Part shown: one piece after another, positions 1-7,784 of the stretch
Numbering within the stretch: the first letter of the stretch is position 1
Layout of the letters: the number at the start of each line of letters is the position of its first letter
Source of the DNA: Larix sibirica
Taxonomy: Eukaryota > Streptophyta > Pinopsida > Pinales > Pinaceae
Length of the DNA: 12,303 nt
NCBI GenBank assembly: GCA_004151065.3
Contig: NWUY0300022400.1
Span: forward strand, 39,919 to 52,221
Reading direction: 5' to 3'
The notes under the pieces: generated by a model
Told to the model about the DNA's origin: nothing
Seen by the model: the letters and a program-made list of their open reading frames with translations, nothing else
Database searches by the model: none
Position numbers and translations under genes: made by a program

Positions 1-170
1 AAATACCTTAAAAGGAGCATTTATATGAACAACAGATGGGTTTCATCTCTGCTATTTTGTAGAGCTGTTTTTATATATATTGAAGTATCTGTGATGTTGG
101 ATTTGCTTGTTGATATGTTAACATGCTTATGCGTAATGTTGTTCATATAAATGCTCCTTTTAAGGTATTT
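1..170. repeat. Perfect 34-bp inverted repeat with 102-bp spacer; likely MITE or foldback element in TypA intron
   Basis: Bases 1-34 are the exact reverse complement of bases 137-170; pairing stops at base 35. The left arm starts at the window edge, so the repeat may extend further left and a target-site duplication cannot be checked. The unit lies wholly inside the intron upstream of the first visible TypA exon. Its short length, long perfect arms and lack of coding capacity suggest a recent non-autonomous DNA transposon (MITE). A foldback element or a hairpin RNA precursor are alternatives. Transcribed as part of the intron, it could form a 34-bp duplex. The inverted repeat is seen directly; the class is inferred. 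Confidence 0.75.
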
Positions 171-293
171 GCTACTTTTCTGTGCACTGGCATTATGCTT
201 AATGTTATACTGATTATATGGCTCTTTTAAAGGTCACAATATGATTTCAAATTTGGAATACTGTCATGCCTCTTATAAAATGCTTCCTTTCAG
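171..293 (+). other. End of TypA intron 1 with splice acceptor
   Basis: AT-rich intron sequence ending in a pyrimidine stretch followed by CAG at 291-293, just before the conserved TypA reading frame. Nothing else is recognised here. Confidence 0.8.
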
Positions 294-428
294 GTGTGTA
301 CACCAGATGAAAACTGCAGGTTTGGCAAAATCAGTGAAGTCTTTGTTTATGAGAATTTTATGAAAGTCCCAGCTGAAACAGTAGAAGCTGGAGATATTTG
401 TGCTGTCTGTGGTATCGATGACGTCCTT
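294..428 (+). CDS. TypA: TypA/BipA translation GTPase, exon a (end of domain II)
   Basis: This 135-bp exon encodes 45 codons beginning VCTPDENCRF and ending CGIDDVL. It corresponds to the beta-barrel domain II of the ribosome-associated GTPase TypA/BipA. The segment VEAGDICAVCGID is strongly conserved in the plastid-type plant protein (SVR3 in Arabidopsis), which by family knowledge acts in chloroplast ribosome assembly and translation. The acceptor is tttcag at 288-293 and the donor is GTATGT at 429. Phase is 0 at both ends if the exon begins with the Val codon. Reading on past the donor gives only a short tail of unconserved codons, so the splice is well supported. The G domain, start codon and transit peptide lie left of the window. 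Confidence 0.93.
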
Positions 429-540
429 GTATGTTTCAATATTCCTGTATTTACATTTTACAAAACTGTAATGTTCATCTTGTTAAGCTTTTTGCATGAT
501 TAAATTTACCTTAAGTTTCGTTTTGGCATGGTAACTGCAG
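429..540 (+). other. TypA intron, 112 bp, phase 0
   Basis: A GTATGT donor and a ctgcag acceptor flank AT-rich sequence. The conserved protein alignment continues directly across it, from Gly-Ile-Asp to Ile-Gly-Glu. Confidence 0.9.
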
Positions 541-657
541 ATTGGTGAGACACTGGCAGATAAAGTTAATGGCTCAGCTTTGCCTGGAATCAAAGTTGAG
601 GAACCAACAGTTAGGATGTCATTTTCAATCAACACTTCGCCATTTGTTGGTCGTGAG
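541..657 (+). CDS. TypA: TypA/BipA translation GTPase, exon b (domain II to III junction)
   Basis: This 117-bp exon encodes 39 codons from IGETLADKVN to NTSPFVGRE. It covers the end of domain II and the first strand of domain III. The stretch VEEPTVRMSFSINTSPFVGR is a hallmark of TypA/BipA proteins, where it opens the EF-G-like domain III. The acceptor is CAG at 538-540. The donor is GTTTGT at 658, phase 0. No stop or frameshift is present. It joins exon a and exon c in frame without a gap relative to the family. Confidence 0.93.
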
Positions 658-772
658 GTTTGTTCTGGGTTCCATCATATTTTTTTAAATCAGACTGTTT
701 ATTCTGATAGTACCTTTGGGAGACGTTAATATTGGTCAAGCTAATATGTTTTTGATCTGGGTGCCTTTTCAG
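658..772 (+). other. TypA intron, 115 bp, phase 0
   Basis: GTTTGT donor and ttttcag acceptor. The junction joins Gly-Arg-Glu to Gly-Lys, as in TypA homologues. Confidence 0.9.
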
Positions 773-924
773 GGGAAACACGTGACAAGCAGAAAACTTC
801 GTGAAAGGCTTTATCGTGAACTTGAGAGAAACTTGGCAATGAAAGTTGAAGATGGGGAGATGGCTGATACATTCATTATTAGTGGGAGGGGTACATTACA
901 CATAACCATACTGATTGAGAACAT
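773..924 (+). CDS. TypA: TypA/BipA translation GTPase, exon c (domain III)
   Basis: This 152-bp exon encodes GKHVTSRKLRERL, then RELERNLAMKVEDGE, then FIISGRGTLHITILIEN. It is the core of domain III, and SGRGTLHITILIENMRREG is among the most conserved blocks of the family. The end of the exon was fixed by the protein. Using the GTGGGT donor at 925 leaves a split Met codon (AT plus G) and restores ENMRREGYEF across the splice. The alternative GTGAAT donor 5 bp downstream would put Trp in an invariant position. Unspliced reading runs into unconserved codons and a stop at about 971, so intron retention would truncate the protein. Confidence 0.92.
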
Positions 925-1104
925 GTGGGTGAATGGGGATCCTCATCATCTATCTCTTCCAAACTGCATGTGAATATTGCCATTATTTTGAAACAGATGT
1001 TGGAGAATTCTGAAACATTTTTGATTTATCATTAGGCTACTACTATGCATCTTGAAACAATGCCTGGAGAAACCTTTGAAACCTTTGGTATTTTGAAATT
1101 TCAG
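925..1104 (+). other. TypA intron, 180 bp, phase 2
   Basis: GTGGGT donor and tttcag acceptor. The phase-2 split of the Met codon is needed to regain the conserved ENMRREGYEF block. Confidence 0.88.
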
Positions 1105-1189
1105 GCGGAGGGAAGGATATGAATTTATGGTGGGCCCACCAAAGGTTATAAACAAAAGAGTAAATGACAAGTTGCTTGAACCCTATGAG
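1105..1189 (+). CDS. TypA: TypA/BipA translation GTPase, exon d (end of domain III)
   Basis: This 85-bp exon completes the split Met codon and encodes RREGYEFMVGPPKVINKR and then VNDKLLEPYE. It is the end of domain III and the linker into domain V. The GPPKVI and LLEPYE motifs are diagnostic for TypA/BipA. The acceptor is CAG at 1102-1104 and the donor is GTACAA at 1190, phase 0. The exon is intact and matches the expected family spacing exactly. Confidence 0.93.
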
Positions 1190-1362
1190 GTACAATTTTG
1201 TACCCATCTTTTTAGATTTACAGTGATGATTACTCTATCTGAGGAAAAATAATATAACTTTAGACGGAAAGTGACATATAAATTATAATGGATCGCATCT
1301 TGATGATGTACATGTGTTGCTTCTCGTCTAATATTAAGTAATAACAATCAAACTTGGTGCAG
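1190..1362 (+). other. TypA intron, 173 bp, phase 0
   Basis: GTACAA donor and ggtgcag acceptor around AT-rich sequence. It joins PYE to IAIVEAPE without loss. Confidence 0.9.
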
Positions 1363-1457
1363 ATTGCTATTGTGGAGGCACCAGAAGGATACATGGGTGC
1401 TGTTGTTGAACTTCTAGGAAAACGCCGTGGTGTGATGGTTGATATGCAACAAACAGG
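1363..1457 (+). CDS. TypA: TypA/BipA translation GTPase, exon e (start of domain V)
   Basis: This 95-bp exon encodes IAIVEAPEGYMGAVVELLG, then KRRGVMVDMQQTG. It opens the EF-G domain-V-like module of TypA/BipA, where the family has MGPVVELLGKRRG. The acceptor is CAG at 1360-1362. The likely donor is GTTTGT at 1458, leaving two bases (GG) of a Gly codon, phase 2. The next expected segment, which ends domain V and starts the C-terminal domain with its TRGLLGLRN-type motif, was not found anywhere in the remaining 10.8 kb on the + strand. The following intron is therefore very long, or the gene is broken here. The intact exons favour a functional gene. Confidence 0.9.
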
Positions 1458-2096
1458 GTTTGTCCATTATTAGCCCTTTTTTTTGTTATACAATTGTTTG
1501 GGGATATGTTTCTGTACAATCAACATAAAAGAGCAGTTGTAATTTGGAATTATTTGCCCAGATACAAACTGGTACAAGTAGATTCTCTTTTGGTTGTCCA
1601 TCTCCCATTTTTTAAATTTTATCTGTATTTTTGGCGTTTTGGTCCCCATCTTGATTTATGTACTTTTCTTCTATATTGAATCTTCTTAGATTAGTGCCAA
1701 AGCTTTTACATACACTTTGATTTGATATTTTTTTTCATAATCATTAGTGTTTTGACATTCTTGCCATTTCGATTTTGGTTGTTCCAGATTTTAATGTTGC
1801 TTCTTGTAACCTCTTAATGCTTGAAACCGTCCAGTTCCAAGGCAACTAGAAACAGTGCACTGTCACCATGCATTATTCTACTGCACTTCAAGTTAGTACT
1901 TGCTAAGTTGCTAACCAAAGGGGTAAGCCTTAGTGACTTTAGTGGTCAATTGACAATCAAACAAATGATTAGTAACACTTGAAATGACAGCTTGCTGTCT
2001 GAAATAATTATGCTGATAAATATGAAAAAACAGCAAGCAAAACATGCCCAACTGACTGAAAAATCGTACAGAAAATGATGCAAAACTTTATCTAAG
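1458..2096. other. AT-rich intron sequence, no gene recognised
   Basis: Long T-rich runs in the first 350 bases, then mixed AT-rich sequence. A 9-bp inverted pair sits at 1990-1998 and 2030-2038. No conserved coding segment or RNA gene was seen. Short open frames here have no recognisable protein character. Confidence 0.6.
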
Positions 2097-2896
2097 TGTT
2101 GGACACACAACCCAATGCAATTCTAAATTAACAAACGCTAAAGATTCTCTCTATTTCTTCACTAAAAATAAAATTACAGCAAACTAATCTTGCTTTAATT
2201 TAACAAAAAAATGAATTAATGCGATCTAAAAACACCGAGTTATATGCCTAGAATCCCTAAGATACACAATTTTCGATGTAGATTTGAAGTTTGCTTTTAT
2301 ATGAGAAATCAAGAATTAAACTTTAGTAAGCCAGTGCCCTTATGGGAATAAGAGAAAGTGAATTGGGCAGAAGATAAGTTGAAGCCTATTCACTAAACTC
2401 CTATCAAGATCAAGATCAGTAACGCATGAAATCCTAAGACAATGGAAGTTTCATACATAAAAAATCTGTAGTAGTCACCAACGAAATTATGTCTTTATTG
2501 TCAAGAGCTGTAGGAAGAACAGAGTCCTGATCAGTCTGGAGTCTGGACAACAACACTCCAAATTACGCAGCAACTGTTTTGGATGGGACAGTACTAGTCA
2601 CGACCTAGCAAACCCAACTTTCCACCAATGGTACTCCACACCAGCAATCAATATCGATCTCTTTAGGAAGAAGAATCAAAGGAGAAGAGAAAAATTTCTA
2701 ACTCAACAACTGAGCAATACAAAATCGAACAAAACAAAGTTCCCATCTCTTTGCGTCATACAATTTATAGAGGAAAGAATGAGGGAGAGAAAATATAGAA
2801 TAATAATCTCCAAATATAGTACTCATTTTTGAGTAAAAATAACATGTGTATGAAGAAAATACTCCTCCAAAATATCCCCCTCCTCCCATAATAACA
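2097..2896 (-). mobile_element. Possible solo LTR of a retrotransposon, minus strand
   Basis: The block begins TGTT at 2097 and ends AACA at 2896, the TG...CA termini usual for LTRs. Read on the minus strand it has a U3-like AT-rich start, then a TATAAATT box (plus coordinates 2762-2769), then a C/T-rich leader, an AATAAA-like signal, and an end reading GTGTCCAACA. About 800 bp is a usual copia or gypsy LTR length. I found no 5-bp target-site duplication at these ends. Extending the right end to 2901 gives a 4-bp TAAG match on both sides, which is weak. No protease, RT or integrase is present. The call rests on layout only. Confidence 0.3.
2762..2769 (-). promoter_or_regulatory. TATA box of the possible minus-strand LTR
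   Basis: TATAAATT on the minus strand, preceded by CTC and followed within about 100 bp by a C/T-rich leader. It is placed as expected for an LTR promoter, but no transcript evidence is available. Confidence 0.3.
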
Positions 2897-2902
2897 ATCC
2901 AT

Positions 2903-3950
2903 AAGAGAAATTACACTTGTGTATGGTTAATTACTTATTTTAATGCACTTTTTTCATGTCTAAAATAAACCATACAACTTTTTTAAGGTAAGAGTTCCCT
3001 AAAATTAGGCCTTAAACTATGGGATAAGTGAGGATTAATTTAGAAACATAATTTTAGGATTTTAAAATAGGAAAGTGGATTGGATTATTTTTAGGAATGG
3101 ATAAGGTGTGAAAATAAGAAAGTGGGTAAGGGTATTTTTAGGAGAGAATAAGGTATATAAAATAGCAATTCTTATCTTATCCACAGGACTACAATAGCAA
3201 GGCGAATCATCTCAGAATGGCATAAGGGAAATCAAGGGTCAAAGTAGGTCAAATGACAAATCATCAAGGAGGTCACACCAACTAGGGTCATATGCAAGCG
3301 TCCCAGAGCTCAGACTATTTAAAAATAGCCAATATTTCCCTATGGGCCCACTGAGCTGTATATAGACCATGCTAAAACGCAATTGGTTTTTGAAATTCAA
3401 AATGCTTGAAATGGCATGAAACCATACATTGATGCTGCTCACTGCACTAGGTCCCCACATCGAGTCACCTACTAAAAATAGAATTTCCTAAAAAACTGAT
3501 GAAATTCATTACATAGGCAAATCTTCCAACTGTGTTCTCAAATATGAAATTAGATTGTCAATCGGACACTTTCCAAAAAATGCTAAAAATAGTAGTTGCT
3601 AAAAATAGAAATGATTAAAAATAGGATTTTCTCATATTTGCCCAAAAATCGAATCCCATGCATATCTCCCCAAAGGGTGTCCAAAAATATGATCTAATCA
3701 TACAAAAGATAATACTGCAAACTCACCCTGGTCACATTCCCTGGGGTCTTCAACCTATCATACTTGCTCGGAATGCTGCACTAGATATGTAAGTGTGGGG
3801 TACCTCCTGCTACTGTATCCCTTTTCCACATGTACCTTGGATGTATCCTCTCCCTATACCTGTAAAGAAATAACCTATTGAAACTCTGTCCAACCATCTA
3901 TCCCTGAATAATAAAGAGATGCGACTATATGCCAATTTTGAAAGGCACTC
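2903..3950. other. Intron stretch with no gene recognised
   Basis: Apart from the 47-bp tandem repeat at 3064-3165, this is AT-rich sequence with repeated CTAAAAATAG-like words, as at about 3582-3625. A 73-codon open frame on the minus strand (3239-3460) lacks any motif I recognise. The part around 3720-3900 is less AT-rich and may be old transposon sequence, but no domain can be named. Confidence 0.5.
3064..3165. repeat. 47-bp tandem repeat, about 2.2 copies
   Basis: Unit 1 (3064-3110) and unit 2 (3111-3157) both begin AAAATA, share GAAAGTGG, TATTTTTAGGA and ATAAGGT in register, and match at about 36 of 47 positions. A third copy starts at 3159 and fades at 3165. Confidence 0.8.
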
Positions 3951-4083
3951 CATGAATTGTCAATGTTGCATTAGTGGACCAACTAACTAATCTACCCTGT
4001 AATGTACTCATGAATCGTCGATGCTGGAGGGTGAACTCTATAACACTAAGCTCACCCTGAATGATATCCATGAATATGTACCA
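3951..4083. repeat. Degenerate tandem repeat of 58-60 bp
   Basis: Units start with CATGAAT at 3951, 4009 and 4069. The first two also share a CCCTG(T)AATG block near their ends. The third copy is cut off near 4083, where the proposed insertion begins. Confidence 0.55.
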
Positions 4084-4252
4084 ATGTTATCAGACTCAGA
4101 ATTGACAATAAATCGGCGAGGCAAAAGAGCGAAGAGTTTGAATTGGATTGGGAAAAAATTGGCAAATACAAAAAATTAAATATATACACGTATTTTGAAT
4201 TAAAAAAAACATTTTTCATAGATATTCAAAATAACCATGTCCATATACTGCA

Positions 4253-4305
4253 AGATATCAATAGATGCCCAAAAGATATCAATAGATGTCCAAAATATAT
4301 CAATT
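4253..4305. repeat. 21-bp tandem repeat, 2.5 copies
   Basis: Units 4253-4273 and 4274-4294 differ at one base (AGATATCAATAGATG followed by C or T, then CCAAA). A partial third copy runs to 4305. Confidence 0.85.
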
Positions 4306-4307
4306 CT

Positions 4308-4615
4308 CTGAGACAACTATAATTTGTAATTAACCGACTCTCTGAGACAATTTGTAATTTTTTCGAATTCAGATGCCCTAGTTGCCCAGTAGCTGGTGCG
4401 ATGGCGTCTTTCCTCCTCCTGTAGTGGCGTAGTCTTCGTTCCCTTGTTTTTCTGCCTCCTATAGCTTGATCTGAGACAATTTTTTATTTTTTTAGATGCC
4501 TTGGTTGTCTTTCTTCCGCCTGTAAATCGCGTCTTCCTTCCTCCTGTAGATTACATCTTTCCTCCACCTATAGCAGTGTAGCCTTCTTCTTCTTGATCGC
4601 TGCCTCCTGTAGCTG
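4308..4615. repeat. Degenerate repeats with CTGAGACAA and CCTCCTGTAG words
   Basis: CTGAGACAA occurs at 4308, 4342 and 4471. The last two are each followed by a T-rich run and AGATGCC(C/T)T(A/T)G(G/T)TTG-like sequence, suggesting an old duplication of about 129 bp. Between and after them, TCCTCCTGTAG-like words recur, giving a C/T-rich tract. Confidence 0.5.
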
Positions 4616-4911
4616 AAATATCATGCCCTCATCTATGCTCATACTCTACGGGCGTACACAAAACAACATCGAATGAAAAGCGATGAAAAAGGGCGGAAAT
4701 CGTGTTTTATGGGAACCCGACAGTTGACTCACCAGTCAAACTCGTCGAGACGAGCCAAGATGAGCCGAGTTTTTCTGGTCAAACGTTCCTAAATCAGTCA
4801 GCCTGAGTTTGAATCATCCTGATCCGAATTGGATCGTCCTATAGCCGAGCCAAGTCAAACTCGGATTAATTGCGAGTTGACTCACAAGTCTTGTTTCACT
4901 GATATGTACCA

Positions 4912-5789
4912 TAGATTAGCACCCGGATTTATAAGGTCAAATCTGGTGTTAACATAACCTTCTATAATGAAGAGATTGATAAACCTGTTCAATGGAAGTA
5001 ATACTAGTAGAATCTTAAAAACATAAGAAACAATGGTACCTTCCATTACAATGTACACCAGATTTATCCTGGAAACCCTTAATAGGGAAGACCAACCTAA
5101 CTCAAAGCCTCACCTCTATATCTCATTGTATTAATGTAATTATCCACAATAAATATTTAGGTATTTCACAGCATCAATTAACCCTAATACACTAGCTAGG
5201 ATTAGATTACAACCCTACTCCCCTAATTAGGATTAGTTTACAATGAGTATAAAACCATGGGCTGAAACCATCCAAAAAACCCAAAAGTACACATATTGGC
5301 CTCCAAAAAATAAGGAGCCAATTCTTTTCCTCTAAGGTTGCGACCCTGGACCCCACCAAACATGTCAGGATGTATAGTTTGTACTTACAAAGGATACACC
5401 ACATCCAATATACTTGCATCTTTCACGTATATACCTGTTTTTGAAGAGCAGACATTTGTTGGTTGACACAAATAAGGAATGAAGGTAAATCCCCTAGATT
5501 TGAGGATTATGCTAAAGAGTTACATGATTTAACTTGTAGCTAGCTTCATTTTCTTTTTGAAGTGCTTCCTTCTAACTTCAAAAAATGTTGCAACGACGAA
5601 GTCATATATCATATTTTAGACTGAGCAATATTAAATACATTCTATCTATTTGTTATTTTGTATGCATGAAATTGACAAATGTATTTGAATATGAGTCAAA
5701 TAGACCATCTTCATTCATGCTTTTAGTATATATCAAAACTTGTGTTAGTGTCAATCAGAGTAAAGAATTTAGTCCTACATGAGGATGAG
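4912..5789. other. Intron stretch with no gene recognised
   Basis: AT-rich sequence. TAGGATTAG(A/T)TTACAA occurs twice in direct orientation at about 5198-5212 and 5228-5242. Around 5450-5535 one frame stays open for some 30 codons before a TAG, without a motif I recognise. No RNA gene or conserved domain was seen. Confidence 0.5.
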
Positions 5790-5873
5790 TGTTAGCTTTT
5801 TAGGTTACTCCAAAAGTGTTTACACCATGTTTGGGGCACGATATTTGGAGTACATTGTGTATGTTTAGCCCCT

Positions 5874-5929
5874 GGATGGTCCGAGATGGATTGGCACACC
5901 GGAGATGGTCCGTGATGGATTTGCATGGT
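5874..5929 (+). repeat. 27-29 bp tandem duplication
   Basis: Unit 1 (5874-5900) and unit 2 (5901-5929) share GATGGTCCG, GATGGATT and GCA in order. It lies within the LTR-like block. Confidence 0.75.
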
Positions 5930-6127
5930 GGAGATAGCTTGCTTAGTGATTGCTTGACCTTAGATAGGTGTTGGCCTTGTATTATTCCCTTAGGCATTAG
6001 AATTCTCTTGATAGTTTTGTGGAATCCCTTCGTGATGGATACATGTAGACTTTACTTGCTTGGAGAATGCCCTATTTGGGAGGAGTGTTGTGCATCCTGG
6101 AGTACGGCATCAGGTCCTAGATAGCAT

Positions 6128-6260
6128 GGGGTTGTTGGGAGGCTTGAAGTTGGCTTGAGGATGATTGGGCTATGAGTCTATGACAATGTTCTAGTAGGGG
6201 GTTGCTGGGAGGCTTGGAGTTCGCTTGAAGATGCTTGGGCTATGACAATATTCTAGCAAG
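6128..6260 (+). repeat. Tandem duplication of 70 and 63 bp units
   Basis: Units 6128-6197 and 6198-6260 both begin GGGGTTG(T/C)TGGGAGGCTTG. They differ by a few substitutions and by an 8-bp extra segment (a local copy of CTATGAGT) in the first unit. Confidence 0.85.
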
Positions 6261-6471
6261 GGGTAGCTAACCCAATGGAGAACATTTTTTAGGAGGGTCA
6301 TTGGAGTCCGTGGAGGCTTGTGGACTTACCTGGTGTAGCTACATCATCTTGGAGCATGACACATCTGCTTTGGAGTGTAGCGTATCACTTTTGTTGGCCT
6401 ACAAGTGCTCATTGTAGGTTGCTTGTAAGGTATTGGGCCCACATAGTATTGTTGGCCTCCCTTACCTCTCA

Positions 6472-6479
6472 TATAAATA
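6472..6479 (+). promoter_or_regulatory. TATA box of the LTR-like block
   Basis: TATAAATA, followed by a purine-rich stretch and then a C/T-rich leader (6577-6606). This matches the usual order in plant LTR promoters. Activity is not shown. Confidence 0.4.
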
Positions 6480-6696
6480 GAGGAAGGAGAGAGTCCTTAT
6501 TCATATCTTTGTACTCACTTATATTCACCCTTGTGATGCGATATGACCTAGAGAGGAGTGCACACTAGTTGTTGCTCCCCCCATCTCTCTCTTAATCTTC
6601 TCTTGTATTTTATCTGTTTGGATATGATAAAGCCAATGATCGACTAGATCATGCCATTTCAGACAAAATGGTATTGGAATAAGTTATTTTTCTTTG

Positions 6697-7100
6697 TGAA
6701 TGCTCCCATCTACAACAATAGCAGGTTTCCTCATGTGTGATGTTTCTCGCGCTAGTTTTTCACCTGAATAATTCTTGTCGGATGGTTTCCCATCATTTTT
6801 GAATCCCGTCACTCATCTACGTATCTCGTCGGCTCTAAGTCTCATCATCCAAGACTTGAATTCCATGGTGAATCCATGACCTGGGTCCATGAATGCTCCC
6901 GTCTTCAACAATAGTTGATTTCCTCAAGTGGCATTTCTTGTGCTAGTTTTGCACCTGAATAATTCCTGTTGGTGGATTACCATTATCTCTGAATCTCGTC
7001 ACTCATCTAGGTATCCCGTCAGCTCTAAATCCTGTTGTCCATGACCATCCACAACTTGAATTCCACCATGAATCCATGAAATGGATTTGTGAATGCTCCC
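6697..7100 (+). repeat. Tandem repeat of about 193-200 bp, 2.1 copies, upstream of the LINE
   Basis: TGAATGCTCCC begins units at 6697, 6890 and 7090. Units 1 and 2 match along their whole length, including CAACAATAG, TTTCCTCA, TTTTGCACCTGAATAATTC-like, ATCTCGTCACTCATCTA-like and ACTTGAATTCCA-like blocks. The third copy breaks off soon after its first 15 bases. The array is on the same side as the LINE 5' end, about 690 bp before ORF1. Confidence 0.9.
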
Positions 7101-7784
7101 GTTTGCAACTCGGTGGACTAAAAAATCATGGGTGTCAAGAATTGAGCCTTTGGAGTTCAAGGGTTTGTAGAGGTCAAAATACGTGGAGATCAAGTTGAGA
7201 CTTGCGAGACATCTCCCTATTGGTGCTTAGATTTGTGGAGCTTGCATAGAGGTGTGGGGAACTTGAACAGAGACCCATGAGAGCAATAGTAGTGATCAAT
7301 GGGCCAGTGCCCGTGGAGCTCGTGATAGGCCATGAGCTATAAGTGTTTTGAGTTGAGGTTAAAATGGGGGTGTATCCTGTCCAAGTTTTTGATCAACAAG
7401 CACTTGATTTTCAAGTGTAATGCAAGAAGCTTGTTGATTGCGCTTGCTACGTAAGGGTTTACAGAGGTTCAATACAGGTGCAGTCCTGTACGATTGTGAG
7501 ATTGCTCCTAGAACCTTCATTCTTCAATTTTGAACTAGTCTAGTTCCAAAAACAGTCTCACAGAAGCAATCTCATAGCATTAGTGATTGCTAGTGTCAAG
7601 ACCAAGATTGAGGCCATGACAACTTAACCTTGAAATCCTTACCCACTTCATCGATCTCCTCATCTTAGTGTGAGGACCTTGATAACTGCAACAACAATGC
7701 AAAATCATTTATAACCCCATAGATATTGCCATGGAGTTAAATTTTTCATACAAGACATCCCAGATTTAAAATCTGTTAAGAAGG
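7101..7784 (+). other. Stretch between the tandem repeat and LINE ORF1; possible LINE 5' UTR
   Basis: No conserved coding segment was recognised. It contains several compact inverted repeats at 7392-7574 (described separately). Its position directly before ORF1 makes a LINE 5' untranslated region possible, but the 5' end of the element cannot be placed. Confidence 0.4.
7392..7574. repeat. Cluster of short inverted repeats (hairpins)
   Basis: Seen directly: a 10-bp stem 7392-7401 / 7429-7438, with a 7-bp stem 7401-7407 / 7411-7417 nested inside; a 10-bp pair TGAGATTGCT at 7497-7506 and its complement at 7565-7574; and between these arms a near-perfect palindrome GAACTAG-T-CTAGTTC at 7532-7546. 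A role in the LINE 5' UTR is only a guess. Confidence 0.6.

Larger units (their letters stand above)
4074..4911. mobile_element. Possible non-autonomous insertion flanked by a 10-bp direct repeat
   Basis: ATATGTACCA occurs at 4074-4083 and again at 4902-4911, bracketing 818 bp of different texture. The right end is rich in GAGT/ACTC words (about 4700-4890). A 9-11 bp target duplication is typical of Mutator-like elements, so a non-autonomous MULE with weak ends is possible. Only faint inverted similarity joins the two ends, and no transposase is encoded. The direct repeat is seen; the class is inferred. Confidence 0.35.
5790..6665 (+). mobile_element. LTR-like block with promoter, plus strand
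   Basis: The block starts TGTTAGC at 5790 just after a purine-rich run (ATGAGGATGAG), as after a polypurine tract. It could end at CAGACA (6665), followed three bases later by TGGTAT, the first six bases of the usual primer-binding site for initiator tRNA-Met; the rest of that site does not match. A TATAAATA box lies at 6472-6479 with a purine-rich AGAGGAAGGAGAGAG downstream, a typical plant LTR promoter layout. Internal tandem repeats are present. No partner LTR, no target duplication and no protein domains were found, so ends and class are uncertain. Confidence 0.35.

Noticed and set aside
716-973. Open frame of 85 codons taken as a gene of its own
   Set aside because: Its middle is TypA exon c (773-924). 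The first 19 codons are intron and the last 16 are past the donor.
946-1170. Minus-strand open frame of 74 codons
   Set aside because: It overlaps conserved TypA exon d on the opposite strand and has no recognisable motif.
5800-6124. Overlapping open frames on both strands (102 and 65 codons)
   Set aside because: They lie in the repeat-containing LTR-like block. The Trp- and Cys-rich translation has no known domain and follows the repeat units.
6128-6260. Possible TypA exon because of Gly-Leu-Leu-Gly-like words
   Set aside because: The sequence is a tandem duplication within the LTR-like block and lacks the surrounding conserved residues and splice sites.
6999-7193. Minus-strand open frame of 64 codons
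   Set aside because: It falls within the 196-bp tandem repeat and its edge, with no known motif; probably chance.
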